Assembly: GCA_002286715.1 (NCBI GenBank) | Contig: NSJX01000047.1 | Coordinates: 32,332-62,328, forward strand | Direction of reading: 5' to 3' | Source: Dentipellis sp. KUC8613 | Taxonomy: Eukaryota; Basidiomycota; Agaricomycetes; Russulales; Hericiaceae | DNA length: 29,997 bases | Part shown: in pieces, positions 1 to 9,886 of the stretch | How positions within the stretch are numbered: the stretch's first letter is position 1 | Layout of the letters: the number at the start of each line of letters is the position of its first letter | The notes under the pieces: model-generated | Database searches by the model: none | Told to the model about the DNA's origin: nothing | The model's input: only the letters and a program-made list of their open reading frames with translations | Program-made: the position numbers and the translations under genes

Positions 1-8
1 AAAGGGAA

Positions 9-41
9 CATGCTCGGGACATAGGCTATGTTCCAAGCATG
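9..41. repeat. Near-perfect 33-bp inverted repeat
   Basis: Two 16-nt arms, CATGCTCGGGACATAG and CTATGTTCCAAGCATG, flank a single base and are complementary except at two positions that would be G-U or A-C. The core GCTATG recurs several times in the next 100 bases. No gene is seen beside it. It could be a palindromic protein site or a hairpin in a transcript from the left; its role is unknown. Confidence 0.5.
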
Positions 42-780
42 GTTTCGGGGTCGCATAACATGCCCATTGGCTATGCCCTTATCCGTGTGCGCTATGTGCA
101 CTCGCGCGGTACAAAGGCTATCTACTGCCGGGCTACATGACACAAAAATATCGCTGTAAATTGATTATGTATCTACTATGTTCCTTGATAACAAATAATA
201 GATACATTGTTCACGGCCTTGCTATGTCCACCCGATGTTCCAGGTCGGAAATCGGTTCCTTCCCCCAGTGTTTCTGCGGCGGCACAGCGGCCGGGCAGGC
301 GAGTCGGATAATCGATATTGACAAAGGCTGCTAGGCTTGTACATATCGACGACCGAAAAGCAAAGCACTATAATAATGTTGGTACTGTAAGATTCGAGGG
401 CTGTGGTAGCCGGGGACGAAGGTACTCGAGTACATAAGTCTCGGAAACTGTAGTTATTATCCATACACATAGCCCATGGCATGGCGAGTCGGTGTGACGA
501 GAGCCACTGCGGCACAGGGGTGCACGATATGCATGATGACGTTGGCAAGGCCTGGTATAGTAAGTCACAAGCAGATTAAACCGAGTGAAATGGCGAATAA
601 CAGCGGTGTCAAGGAGGATAGCATGACGAACACTGGGTCAGATCACGTCCCCGGGCCTTGTGTTGTTCGAATTGAATGCCTGCTGCGCCGGACTATCTGC
701 CGTGACTTGACCACCCTGTTACGGTATGTGGTTGCTAGTACTCAGCAGAGTGAATTAAATTTGCTCGGCATTGACTCAGA
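42..780. other. No gene recognised
   Basis: Short open frames exist on both strands, but none shows a recognisable domain, a paralogue in the window or convincing splice structure. The right part is probably the 3' flank of the minus-strand gene that ends at 781. Confidence 0.4.
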
Positions 781-2137
781 TCATGGACACCTACTTATCG
801 TGGTGCGAGTCAGAGTCCCATTGATCGGCCCTGCGCTTCCCGAAGAAGATCCTACGATGCGGTGATCCATTTCAGGTATGCCTTTCTGCGCCCACGGAAC
901 TCTGTCATACGCGCGAATCAGTTCTGGAAACCCGCGTAACTTCTCTGCATACGTGTCTCCATTTGGTTTCTGCCCGTCCGACTTCTGGTCGTTGCTTGGT
1001 GCACGGGAGGACTGTTCTTGCTTCGGCTGATGACAACCGACTTAGAATCTATTGCAGTGTGCACTGCACGACCATACCTTTGGAAGCGAGGTCAAGGTAG
1101 CAGACTCGGCGACGCGATGACTTCTCTGGTGTCCGTGATCTACGTGAGAACGTTCTGGCGGAGGAGCATGAGAACGCGAAGGTGATGATTTTCTGTTCGA
1201 GGCAGCGGGAGTATGTGCTGCATTCTGCTCAAGACGCGGCGGCGAACGGACGTCAAGCGGTCGGGCTGCGCGCATGGGCAATGTCAGTGCAGACGTCTGC
1301 GGAGTAAGCGGCAGCTTGTCGGCGACCACATGATTCACAGGCCTAGCGTTCTGCAGCCGGAGATGAGCCATAGAGCTCGTCTGTTCAAGGTCAGGGCTTG
1401 CTCAGCCATTGCCTCCTTCACTAGATTCGATAGTGCGTACCCAGAAGTTTTGCACACATGTATCTAGGTCTCTCGAGCACTTTTCTACCTGCTTGATGAG
1501 CTCCTTGCGTTGAATGAGAGATGAGATACTCTTCCAGAAAGCCGATTTGTGAGTAGTGTATGGTTGCAGTGCTTGTTGAATTAGCAGCAGGTTCCTACAT
1601 CGTGTCGAACCTGGTGAACGAGCATCAATTACACAAGAAACCTTGGTACGTACGTGGCCATGTCATAAAGGTCTTGTTTGAGATCCTCCGGGAGATTCGC
1701 CTCGGACTTGAAATTCTCGTGGTCTCTGCGCACGTTGCGGAGGATCTTCACGACACCGTTGAGTTTCTTTTCGAATTCCTCCCATTTGTCACCAAGATCG
1801 GATAATTCCTGTTCGTATGCATGCAGTCAGGTCGCCTCGAGATCAGATGTTAACTCACGTCTCTTATCTCGAAGATCCAGATCACGAACCCTGCTGCGGC
1901 TTTGATGTATGGCACCGAGTCGAACATCTCCGCGACGTCCTTCAAAACTGCTAGAGCGTTCCCAGATAGGACGTCGGAGATCTTCGCTGGATTGACACGC
2001 AGCTTCGTGTCATGGGTATCGCTAGGGAGGCTGCTGCCGCGATCCACCGTAGATGAGCTTGGAGCAAATGTCCTAACTAGGCTACTGATGGACGGCTCGA
2101 CAGGTTTGCTTCGGCAATTTTTGGCGATATCTGACAT
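781..2137 (-). CDS. NTD1: helical-domain protein resembling the N-terminal domain of basidiomycete NLR/MLKL-like proteins
   Basis: Model of five exons: 2137-1859, 1808-1654, 1594-1441, 1380-1078 and 1026-781, giving 378 residues. Intron phases are 0, 2, 0, 0, with introns of 50-60 nt. Residues about 60-196 are alpha-helical and carry LKDVAEMFDSVPYIKAAAG, then DLGDKW, FKSE and LPEDLK, and end in a CSRDLDTC helix. This pattern resembles the helical (MLKL/HeLo-like) domain at the N-terminus of many Agaricomycete STAND/NLR proteins (family resemblance by eye, no search run). The tail is Ser/Pro/Arg-rich. There is no P-loop, NACHT or repeat domain, so if the resemblance is right the protein is stand-alone or truncated. 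The start is the ATG at 2137, also used by the paralogue at 6925-8391, whose first three exons have the same lengths (279, 155, 154). The last exon boundary is the least certain part. Function not shown. Confidence 0.72.
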
Positions 2138-2973
2138 GATCTGTGGCAGGATGCAATCCGACTAAACAGTGAATGAAGTGACGGAATGTGACGTAGAGGA
2201 CAGATTCAGAGAGCCGATTGCGCGCTGAGGCAGGGTTATCATCACCCTGCCTTGTGCTTGAAGGGGTTATATAGAAAGTCACCAATGGCGGTGTCCGCGG
2301 ATCCTAGCAAGGATCCTCTTACGGAAAGGATTTCCAAGGTCTTGTCGGCGCCCATGTACACGTAGCTTCTACACCTGCTGCTGGGGATTTCTGTAAGCGT
2401 GAGTATGATACAGTAGGTTCTTTTAATACCAGTAGTAGATAGGCACCGAGGTGGTCGTATTGCCAACTCATCTTTTCCTTTCCAAGAGCCATCCAGGGTC
2501 ACTGCCGCTTTCGTGGCTCATTGTATGAGAGTATCTATGTCCCAGAAGATGAGCGTTATCACGAGGTCATACTAATGCAGCCTCACCTTAATATACTTGG
2601 TCAGGAGGGTCGATCTAATTTTACTTCCAGCCAACTCAGGCATGAACGGTACGCAACATGTTCCGTGCGTCCGCCGCCGCCTTTCATTCCCAGGTGGATT
2701 TAGGCTGTGCGAATCAAGGTCGGACAATGAGAAAGCAGTCATGCAGAAACCGATTGAACGAAGACTTACGAAGACATCAGAATGGGGAGACCCGACGAAT
2801 GTGTAGCCTATTCTAGTCCCCTCGTACGCGTGCATTTTTGAACAAGGCAAGTGTGGAATCGTGAGGACATTCGACGACGAGAAGGCACTTACGACAGGCG
2901 TATCAACGTCGGTTCGTTGAGGTATGCGTGATGAACATCACTTGCAAGGTCTCGGAGGCAGTGAGTATCGCGA
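2138..2973. other. Upstream region of NTD1, no gene recognised
   Basis: Holds the presumed promoter of NTD1. A few open frames and splice-like sites occur (for example around 2780-2900 on the minus strand), but no consistent spliced reading or paralogue was found. Confidence 0.35.
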
Positions 2974-3271
2974 CAGCAGTGTTATACCAGTCAATATCCT
3001 GATAAATTCGTTCGTAACAACAGTGTCAGTAGGGTATGAACCCGAGGGGCGAATATCTGTGCGGGACGAAAGCCGAGCGCTTGTCCGCATTCAGCACCAA
3101 AGTCCGAGTCGCGTTAGCCATAGATAAGTAAGTCAAAAACCTGATATCGATGAATGGGAAATAGATGTGAGCGAGATCGACAGGAGGGCGGAACACGCAC
3201 ACCGTTTTGACGATTCCTATACGACAGTCCTGTAAGCGCTTCTTGCCGCAAAATTATACCATTCAACCAAG
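2974..3271 (-). repeat. C repeat, copy 1 (exon-like remnant)
   Basis: About 300 bases that align along their whole length with 6283-6574; the core is also found at 25344-25395. On the minus strand the conserved core encodes a run beginning MANATRTLVLNAD, and copy 2 reads ATRTLVLNAD in the same relative frame, with a pair of compensating 1-base indels between the copies. A stop follows after about 30 codons. It looks like an old exon carried along with duplicated upstream DNA. In copies 2 and 3 the same sequence lies upstream of a bHLH gene; here no bHLH gene is present. Confidence 0.55.
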
Positions 3272-3408
3272 ACGTTTTCGATTTAAACACGCAAGAGTCA
3301 TGTTGCGAATGAATTGGATACGATGGAGGAAGATATAAGTTGTCTCGCCCTTTGGACGTGGCGGTACGACTCGGCAAGTTATAAGATGCGTGCGCTGGCG
3401 GCGGCGTC

Positions 3409-3460
3409 GGGGTCTGCTTTAGGAAATTGTTTGGTGCCCAAGCTGTTGCCAAACAACAGG
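3409..3460 (+). repeat. Hairpin repeat H1
   Basis: First of six dispersed copies. Core TTTAGGAAATTGTTTGG, a 14-nt loop, then CCAAACAA; the arms TTGTTTGG and CCAAACAA are perfectly complementary. It lies 1.3 kb upstream of the NTD1 start, between NTD1 and the CC-A promoter. Confidence 0.75.
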
Positions 3461-3805
3461 TCATTTCACAAAACTTTTATCGTGCAAGGATGTTAGACAT
3501 GCGCATGGACAGAATGAATTCAGTTCCCTTAACGTCCCTTTTTCCACAGGATTTCCATAACCAGGCGTCAGTCCTTTTCATCAATATCGCATGAACCGAG
3601 AAGATCGACAACTCGGGCTTATTGTATCGTCGTCGGTCTTCTGTATAGTGCAATTGTGTAACCCACTAGGATTTTGACGTCTCTCTTTCACGAAGAGCCA
3701 CAGCGTTAGTCCGAAGGGCTAGTGCTTCCTTTGTTGAGCCATGGAAACGTAGGTGCGTATTGTTCAATGCATTGATACTGTCACCACGTAGGCCGGCGTC
3801 ATGTC

Positions 3806-3812
3806 AATAAAT
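3806..3812 (+). promoter_or_regulatory. TATA-like box of CC-A
   Basis: AATAAAT, 117 nt before the CC-A start codon. The surrounding block GTCATGTCAATAAATGAG aligns with GTCGTGTCTATAAATGAC upstream of CC-B, where the box is TATAAAT at 121 nt. About 80 nt further upstream both share the motif ACGTAGG. The matching spacing supports both assigned starts. Confidence 0.55.
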
Positions 3813-3928
3813 GAGTTGCTGCTGGTGTCGAGTCCTCCCACCGTGGCTGAAAGCAGAATCGAGCTACAGGTAAGCTCAAAACGCGTGAGTTAAAATTGGT
3901 GCTGACGTCTAGCAACCTATCAATAAGC

Positions 3929-4473
3929 ATGACCTCGTATAGTGGGTATTCAATGACACACATGCTGCAGACTTCATCCGCGCAAGAGCGCCTGACGGGT
4001 AAGTTGAATTTCTTACATTATGCTCTATAAATGATGGACAGAGAAGTAGACCCAACGATACAATTCCTCGATGATTCTGGGACGGGTAGGTGAACACGTG
4101 GACGCGGTTTTCTAGCGATATTGACTGTGATCATGGCATCTTTGCAGAGTACTCTCCGACACGGAACAAGATTCCCGCCCATTCCTATCGCTTCCATCAG
4201 CTGAAGTCGGAGCACGATGCAATCATCGAGCAGCGCAAGGCAGTTGAGAAGCGTTTCCATGACGGTCTCATAACCATCTATGAGCTTAAGGCGCAAGTGG
4301 ATTACTGGACCGACTTGTTACATGCCGTATCCAAAGAGATACAACGAGAGATGGACACTGGGCCGCAGACGCTGGAGGAGGTACTGCAAAGCTGGGGTTA
4401 TACCTCTGACGAGGCCACGCACATAGCTCAGGAGTACCACATGCATTCCTCGAACACTCACGCAAGCTACTAG
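3929..4473 (+). CDS. CC-A: small coiled-coil protein with a C-terminal WGYT motif
   Basis: Three exons, 3929-3998, 4044-4085 and 4148-4473, 145 residues. The ATG begins MTSY; the paralogue CC-B begins MSSY, and both first exons end in phase 1 after a Gly codon. The middle is a charged helical, probably coiled-coil segment containing LITIYELKAQVDYW (MTIYEFEGLYKHY in CC-B). It ends in a short helical motif, LQSWGYTSDEATHIAQEY, against MDWGYTKENAEKMWLNYME in CC-B. No signal peptide or membrane segment is seen, so cytosolic or nuclear placement is inferred. It is convergent with the bHLH-A gene, whose stop lies 170 bases away; the same convergent pairing recurs at 23 kb. A 5'-UTR intron (GTAAGC to CTAG, about 3863-3912) is possible. 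Family not recognised. A role as partner or modulator of bHLH-A is only suggested by the duplicated arrangement. Confidence 0.75.
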
Positions 4474-4642
4474 TAGGGCCTCTTCCTATCCAGGCGGGCT
4501 GTTGGGGGCTCTAGTCTTCTTGCATTTGTACAGCGCGAACCGTTACTCAATCTTCGTGTATGCCATCACAATATGTACAGTTTCGTCATGACCATACAGT
4601 GATCAGTTCTATGCAGTCTGATACACGCGTACTGAATTACGC

Positions 4643-5818
4643 TCATTGTCGACCGTGCCCTGAAGTACACTGCCGACTATTGACTGCTCTCTTGGAGTAG
4701 TCGAGTTCCTGACGCAGGACATCTCGTTCGTATATCGCGGCGTCTCGTTCACTTTCGGCCTTCCGAAGCAGCCCCTTGTGTACATCGAGTTCGCCTCGCA
4801 GTTCTTTGATACATCTGACGCCTATGGAATCAATTTCCTTATAAGATGAGCCTGGAGATGAAAGCAACAACGGTACGCACCTCGGACGACGGTTTCACGG
4901 GTTGGCGGATCGTTGTGTGTCTTCAGGCTTTCGGGGAGCGTGTCCTCCAGATCTCTGAGAACTCCGGTATACTTTGCCCTGTAGGATTTCTGCCGCAACG
5001 CTTTCTTACGCAGCCTTTCTGCATCAGTTATGCTTTTCTTTGCGTGGTCCACGCCAGGATTGTCGCCAGCGGGCGGAGCCGGAACTGGTTGAGGAGCTTT
5101 ATGCGCAGCTTTCGTTGTGTCTGTCCGACTCTTACGTTTATGGCCCTGCGCGGTAGCTTCGGCGTGCTGAACAGTCGACGGCGGTTGGTAGGGACTTATG
5201 TGGATGGTGTTGTTCCCAGAAGATTCGCCGTAATTACCTGAATAGCCGGGAGCTATTTCCGTTGTAGCTCTGCCGCCCCTCGGGCTAGTCGAAGACGCGG
5301 CTGCTGTCGGGTTATATCCCTGATATCCAGATCCTCCGCTGAACGGAGCTACCCTGTCAGATTGCGAACCGTACGTATGAGAAGCCGAGCTCGCTTGAGC
5401 GTGGTACCTTTGAGACGTCGATTCAATACGCCAAGCGAAGATGCTATCATGGAGGCCACTCACTGGCTCTCGTGATCCTCGAACGACGAATGAAAGGCAG
5501 AAGCGTCAAAAGCCTGGAACGCATTCGCATGAGGATGACTACGAATGAACATTTAGATGTGTGCGTTTTGACCTCGCTGATGCATACTCACCGAGCATCG
5601 TACGCATACGTCTCCGCGGACGGCGGCGCAGACGGGTGGCTTCCTAAGGTCGGGTCCCCAGCTGTGCTTGCTTCGCTAGGGTACGGGGTATTGTAAGGCC
5701 ATTGTGCCCATGTGCTGGTAGGTTGCGCCGGGCTCTGCGTAGAAAGACCTAGAAATTGGTTAGGCGATCCATGCCAAGGGTATGGCTGGCCGTGATTCGG
5801 GTTATTGGGTGAGTACAT
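4643..5818 (-). CDS. bHLH-A: bHLH-zipper-like transcription factor with divergent basic region
   Basis: Four exons, 5818-5592, 5538-5464, 5407-4881 and 4821-4643, 335 residues; intron phases 2, 2, 1. The N-terminal half is Ser/Pro/Tyr/Gln-rich and disordered, like an activation region, followed by a KRKSR basic patch that may be a nuclear signal. A basic stretch at residues 231-246 leads into helix 1 (YTGVLRDLEDTLPE), a loop, helix 2 (TRETVVRGVRCIKEL) and a Leu-containing coiled coil (about 284-320). This order fits a bHLH-zipper protein. Aligned to MAX-type proteins, the Glu that reads CA in an E-box is Gln240, while Arg244 is kept, so DNA preference may not be canonical. The start MYSPNNPNHGQPY matches the start of bHLH-B, and both third exons are 527 nt. 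It is convergent with CC-A. Confidence 0.82.
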
Positions 5819-5866
5819 CTCTGGGGAGAATACGATTTGTGATTTGCTTCGTGTACCCGTAGAATC

Positions 5867-5874
5867 CTTAAGTA
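5867..5874 (-). promoter_or_regulatory. TATA-like core element of bHLH-A
   Basis: On the minus strand TACTTAAG, about 50 nt upstream of the start codon. The same octamer occurs at 24866-24873 upstream of bHLH-B, so it is conserved between duplicates whose flanks have otherwise diverged. Confidence 0.4.
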
Positions 5875-6282
5875 TCCGAGCAGGAGCACGGGCAGAACAA
5901 CAACGATGTCCGGGAAAGGAATTCGACCTTCGAGAGAACAAGGTCATCAGTGAAAGTAACCGCGCAAGAAGTCTGCGAGAGAACGCTCACAACGTAGTCA
6001 GAATCGAGGTCGAGGCCATAAACACTGAAGCTGTGTTGTCTTGCCGGGGTGGATAGTGGACAGGAAGAAGAAAATAAGTCGTGAGTCCCTAGTACGCTCG
6101 CCTGCCCGATTAAGGCACGCATGGAATCGTGAAGATGCTCCGAGACGCATAGCCAAAGTGGAACAAGGGAGTTGATTGTGAGACGGTAAGTACTACCTCA
6201 CAACAGGCGCTGAACCCGGGCTCGTAAAAGAATGCGCATCCAATAGCGTTTGGAAGGAGACATGGGTAGTAAGAGCTGTGAA

Positions 6283-6574
6283 AGCAATGCTATACCATTC
6301 AAGATTCTGGCAGAGTCATTCGTAGTGGTAGTACTACTGAGGAGGATACGAATCCGATCACCGAGTACCTTGTTTGGGATGAAAGCCGAGCGCTGTCCGC
6401 ATTCAGCACCAAAGTCCGAGTCGCGATAGCTGTAAGTCTAAATTCTGATATGAATGAAGAGAAAATAGATGTGAGCAAGATTGACGCAAAGGCGGAACAC
6501 GTACACCGATTTGACGATTCCTCTACAACAGTCCTGTAAGCGCTTCGTGCCTCAAATTATATCATCCAACCAAG
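6283..6574 (-). repeat. C repeat, copy 2 (exon-like remnant)
   Basis: Aligns with 2974-3271 over its full length. On the minus strand an acceptor-like TTTAGACTTACAG precedes a reading beginning ATRTLVLNAD. It lies upstream of bHLH-A. Unlike copies 1 and 3, no clear hairpin repeat follows it. Confidence 0.55.
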
Positions 6575-6924
6575 GGCCACTGCGCGGCAAATTGTCCAGT
6601 TTCCCCCATGAGCCCCAGCTACTGTCCGTATCCACCTCGTGTCTGTAGCGAGGCAATAGTCATTATGCCGAAGGGCGCTCCACTCACTTGAGAGACTTAC
6701 GGTCCGAAGAGCATCGGCGGCGGCTCTGGTACCGGCGATAGAGTCTGTTTTGGCGGTGTTATCCTTGCATCCTTGTATGGGTCGGTGAGCCATTGTTGCC
6801 AGCTACTCAATCCTCTGTGACCACGTATAGAAGATCAGTCACATATATCGCCGTAAGAGATGGCCGACATACGGTGCACTACTTGGCTCGTTGCGTTGCG
6901 CTAGGATTTCATCATACGAGTCGA

Positions 6925-8391
6925 CTACTGGATACCAGGGCTGAAATCGATCTGGTCTAGAATCGGTACCCCAGACCGCTCGCACCCTTTGAAAGGCCCT
7001 ATGTGAAACGATGCGTTAGGTTGGGATACTAATGCATGATTGTCAACGCACGCCTCGTCATCATCTACTGCTTGGGCACGCGTAGGAAGTGGTTCAGGTT
7101 CTGCAGAGGGGCGACTGCGCAGCCCGCGTAAAATCAGAAGGGTCTTGGACGGTGACTGGTGGACAAACCTAAAGGGGTCGAAATGCGCAACCTGCAATAC
7201 AAATGAGAATGCATGCCAGAAAGGTGTCATGTTCTCATACCTCTGGCATCGGAGCCACAGCTATAGGCCCGGCATCGCGAGGGCTTCTCTGCTGCATCCA
7301 ATCCCTGTGGGCCCCGGGTGGGGCTGGTCGTTGTGACGAAGGCCCAGAAGAATGCACATCTATCGCTTTCCCAGACGAGCGGAGAGGCGTCGATGAACTT
7401 GAGGACGGGATCGTTTCGGGTAGGGGGAGATGAACAGCCGAATCAGGAATTAGGTTGGCCGTCGATCCTACGAATCGCGAAGACCAAAGGTCGTTGAGTT
7501 GACTATTGAGGTCAGTCGACGACGCGAATGTTTCAGTTGCGAGATTGGTCGAGAATAATGATTCAGGGGGAGGCTGGTGTCTCCTGGTGGTTCCACGACT
7601 TCTGTGGGCCTGCATTCGCAGAGAGATCAAGCTGCGCATCTAGTTCCGGCCGTGACTGAGATTCAACAGAAAACGCTGCGCAGAGTTTGAAGTACACACC
7701 ATGAAACCTTGCAGACACGTGTCCAAGTCTCTCGAACACTTCTCTGCTTGTTTGATTAACTCCGCGCGTCTGATTATACGAGATACTTTGTCCCAGAAAG
7801 CAGGTTTATGGATAAGATATTGCTGCAGCACTTGTCGGATGTGCTGTAGTTGGCTATGTGAACCGGGCCACGTTAGCAGATTCCGGAGCCACTATAAATA
7901 TACGCACGTAGCTAGCCTATAGAGATCATGCTTGAGATCTTTCGGGAGCTCCGACTCGGACTTGAATTTCTTATGAGTTTCGCGCAAGTCGCGGAGAATA
8001 GCGACGACGCCGTTCAACTTCTCGACGAATTCCAGCCATTTGTCGCCGAGATCGGAGATTTCCTATTCATAGGCGTGCAATGAGGTGATCTCGAGATAGG
8101 ATGCTGACTCACGTCTTTAACCTCGATGATCCAAAGTACGATCCCGGCTGCAGCCTTAATGTAGGGAACAGAGTCGAACATCTCTGCGACGTCCTTCAAA
8201 ATCGCCAGAGTACTTCCAGACACGAGGTCGGATATCATTGGTGACTCGGCATGTGGTTTCGTATCGAATGCGTCGCTGAACAGGCTACTTCCGCGATCGC
8301 CCACAGATGAGCCGGGAGCGAATGTCTTAATCAAGCTTCCCAATGACGGTTTGCCAGCTTTGCCTCGGCGACCTGTCGCAACATCTGGCAT
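6925..8391 (-). CDS. NTD2: helical-domain protein, paralogue of NTD1
   Basis: Five exons, 8391-8113, 8062-7908, 7853-7700, 7639-7241 and 7191-6925, 417 residues. Exons 1-3 have exactly the lengths found in NTD1 (279, 155, 154) and the introns the same phases. The helical region keeps LAILKDVAEMFDSVPYIKAA, then DLGDKW, FKSE, LPKDLK, KPAFW and CSRDLDTC, so this is the conserved unit. The C-terminal half (exons 4-5) is Ser/Pro-rich and has diverged almost completely from NTD1, apart from a weakly similar start to exon 4. No nucleotide-binding or kinase motif is present. By resemblance the domain belongs with MLKL/HeLo-like bundles on fungal NLRs, some of which act at membranes in cell-death signalling; that function is not demonstrated here. 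Both copies lie on the same strand with the bHLH-A/CC-A pair between them. Confidence 0.75.
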
Positions 8392-8482
8392 TGCTTCTTC
8401 TGGGAAGTAATGTGCGTATTGGCGAGTGTAGACGCGATGCGTCTGAGGTGGGAGAGAGACGCGATTGAGATGATTGCGAATG

Positions 8483-8518
8483 GCGATAAGGCGATTATGT
8501 ATGTCATCGCCTTCGCCT
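8483..8518. repeat. Imperfect inverted repeat
   Basis: GGCGATAAGGCGAT and ATCGCCTTCGCC pair around a short loop about 100 bp upstream of the NTD2 start. It could be a local hairpin or a simple GCGAT-rich stretch. No counterpart was seen upstream of NTD1. Confidence 0.35.
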
Positions 8519-8982
8519 CATGCTAAGGCGCGTGCAATAGAAGACCATCCAATTTAGGACCAAGAGTCACCGAAGACGACCTTGGTATAGAAACATCTAC
8601 GGCGGTCTCTCCGTGTCAATATCGAAAGCATGGCCTTCGTGACTTGCAGCTTGCAGCGCTGAAGCGCTTACATTCCTGGAACCGATTCAGATCAAGTGAA
8701 CGAGCGCCAAATTGACTATTCGAGAAACTCACCACTCGCATACATTGTCTCAGCGTAATACCTGCTACCGTTGTGATCCTTCATCCGTATTGGTGGGTAA
8801 GTAGACTTACCGCCTTGTCCTCATCCTGAGTTCAATCCGAGTTTGGTGGCGAAGCAGTTACAGCTCGGCAACGCGCTATGATAGCAGAAGGTAATCAGAA
8901 TCCGACCATCGAGAGTATGAAAAGGAGCTAGGCAATATGGCAGAGTGAACCTGCCAGCGAGCGAAAATCGAATCCACGAAGG

Positions 8983-9024
8983 AGTAGTCTTGTTTAGGAA
9001 ATTATTTGTAGCCAAACAAACCAG
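8983..9024 (+). repeat. Hairpin repeat H2 (degenerate)
   Basis: TTTAGGAAATTATTTG followed directly by TAGCCAAACAAAC: most of the loop found in the other copies is deleted. It lies about 600 bp upstream of the NTD2 start, in the same orientation as the other five copies. Confidence 0.65.
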
Positions 9025-9345
9025 CGCCTAGTTTCGGGGATTCCCGAAACTGTGGCTCAAAACGTCCCCTTATTCTAGTTCTGCAAGTTCTGAGAAACGT
9101 ATATGATTTGTCAAAGAGAGATATACAGATCGTTCACGACACAAGGGAAAAGACATCAGGTTAAAGGAGAGAACCAGACTAAGTAAACACACGAAGGAGG
9201 AATATATAAACCGATACACGAGTGCGCACTCGGACGCATAGGTAGGAACGAAGAGACAATAGGAAAAGAAATCAGAGAAAAAGAGACACCAGAAAGAGAA
9301 CACAAGAGAAACACAAGGACACTGAGATAATCCAGCCAAATCGCA

Positions 9346-9364
9346 GTCGAGTCGAGTCGAGTCG
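9346..9364. repeat. GTCGA pentanucleotide microsatellite
   Basis: Nearly four tandem copies of GTCGA inside the R1 repeat. The matching position in R2 and R3 has CCAGCCAGCCAG instead. Confidence 0.7.
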
Positions 9365-9612
9365 CAGAAGTGTTTGTCGCCAAAGTCGCAGAAAGACAAG
9401 GATAGGATGCTAGATGAGTCCCATACGCCAGATAGTCGAGCTTACAGAGTAGAATACCGTCACCGGAGGCAAAGACGGATAGCCTGAAGGCGTCACAGCC
9501 CGCAAGCCCGATGCTGAGTGACTCGCGAGAGTAACTAGAAGCGCGTCACCAAGTGCGTGTTGCTGAGAGTGGCCGCTTGCGACAGGTCTTGAACGGTCTA
9601 CGTCTCATTTCT

Positions 9613-9668
9613 GCACCACCACAACCATCATCACTCTCGCGCGCGAGTGACGGTGGGTGTGATGATGC
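9613..9668 (-). repeat. GC-rich hairpin in R1
   Basis: Two 24-nt arms pair with five non-Watson-Crick positions around a CTCGCGCGCGAG core, which is itself a 12-bp palindrome. Counterparts in R2 and R3 have an uninterrupted 10-bp stem (CCACCTTCAC with GTGAAGGTGG), extended by CGCA beyond one mismatch. It may be a structure in the 3' part of the TM transcript or a processing signal. Confidence 0.5.
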
Positions 9669-9886
9669 AGAAAAGGCGGAGGGGGACGCAGAACCGACTG
9701 TCAGTATGGCCTTCAAGGAGGAAGTCGCAACACAACTTGGGCATGGTGACTGAAGGGAAAAGGACGGTTAGACACGCGAAATTGCGAAAAAGGCAAGAGA
9801 GGGAGGCTTACTAGGCAACGAACAGCGGTAAAGAAGAACTAGATGGCTAGCTCCGGCAACATTAGGCTGAAATGATACATAGGCGG

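Larger units (their letters stand above)
9070..9770 (-). repeat. TM 3'-flank repeat, copy R1
   Basis: Purine-rich on the plus strand. It shares blocks in the same order with 18603-19560 and 29077-29997: an AAACCGATAC block, a block with CCAGCCA and GAGTCGCAGA, a TTGAACGG block and a GC-rich hairpin. It starts about 120 bases after the TM1 stop, so it is probably TM1 3'-UTR or downstream DNA. Confidence 0.6.

Noticed and set aside
137..865. Short open frames in the first 0.9 kb
   Set aside because: No domain, splice structure or paralogue; they overlap on both strands as chance frames do.
3929..5818. Mating-type HD1/HD2-like or pheromone locus
   Set aside because: The pairs are convergent, not divergent; the DNA-binding domain is HLH, not homeodomain; and no CaaX-ended pheromone or seven-helix receptor was found.
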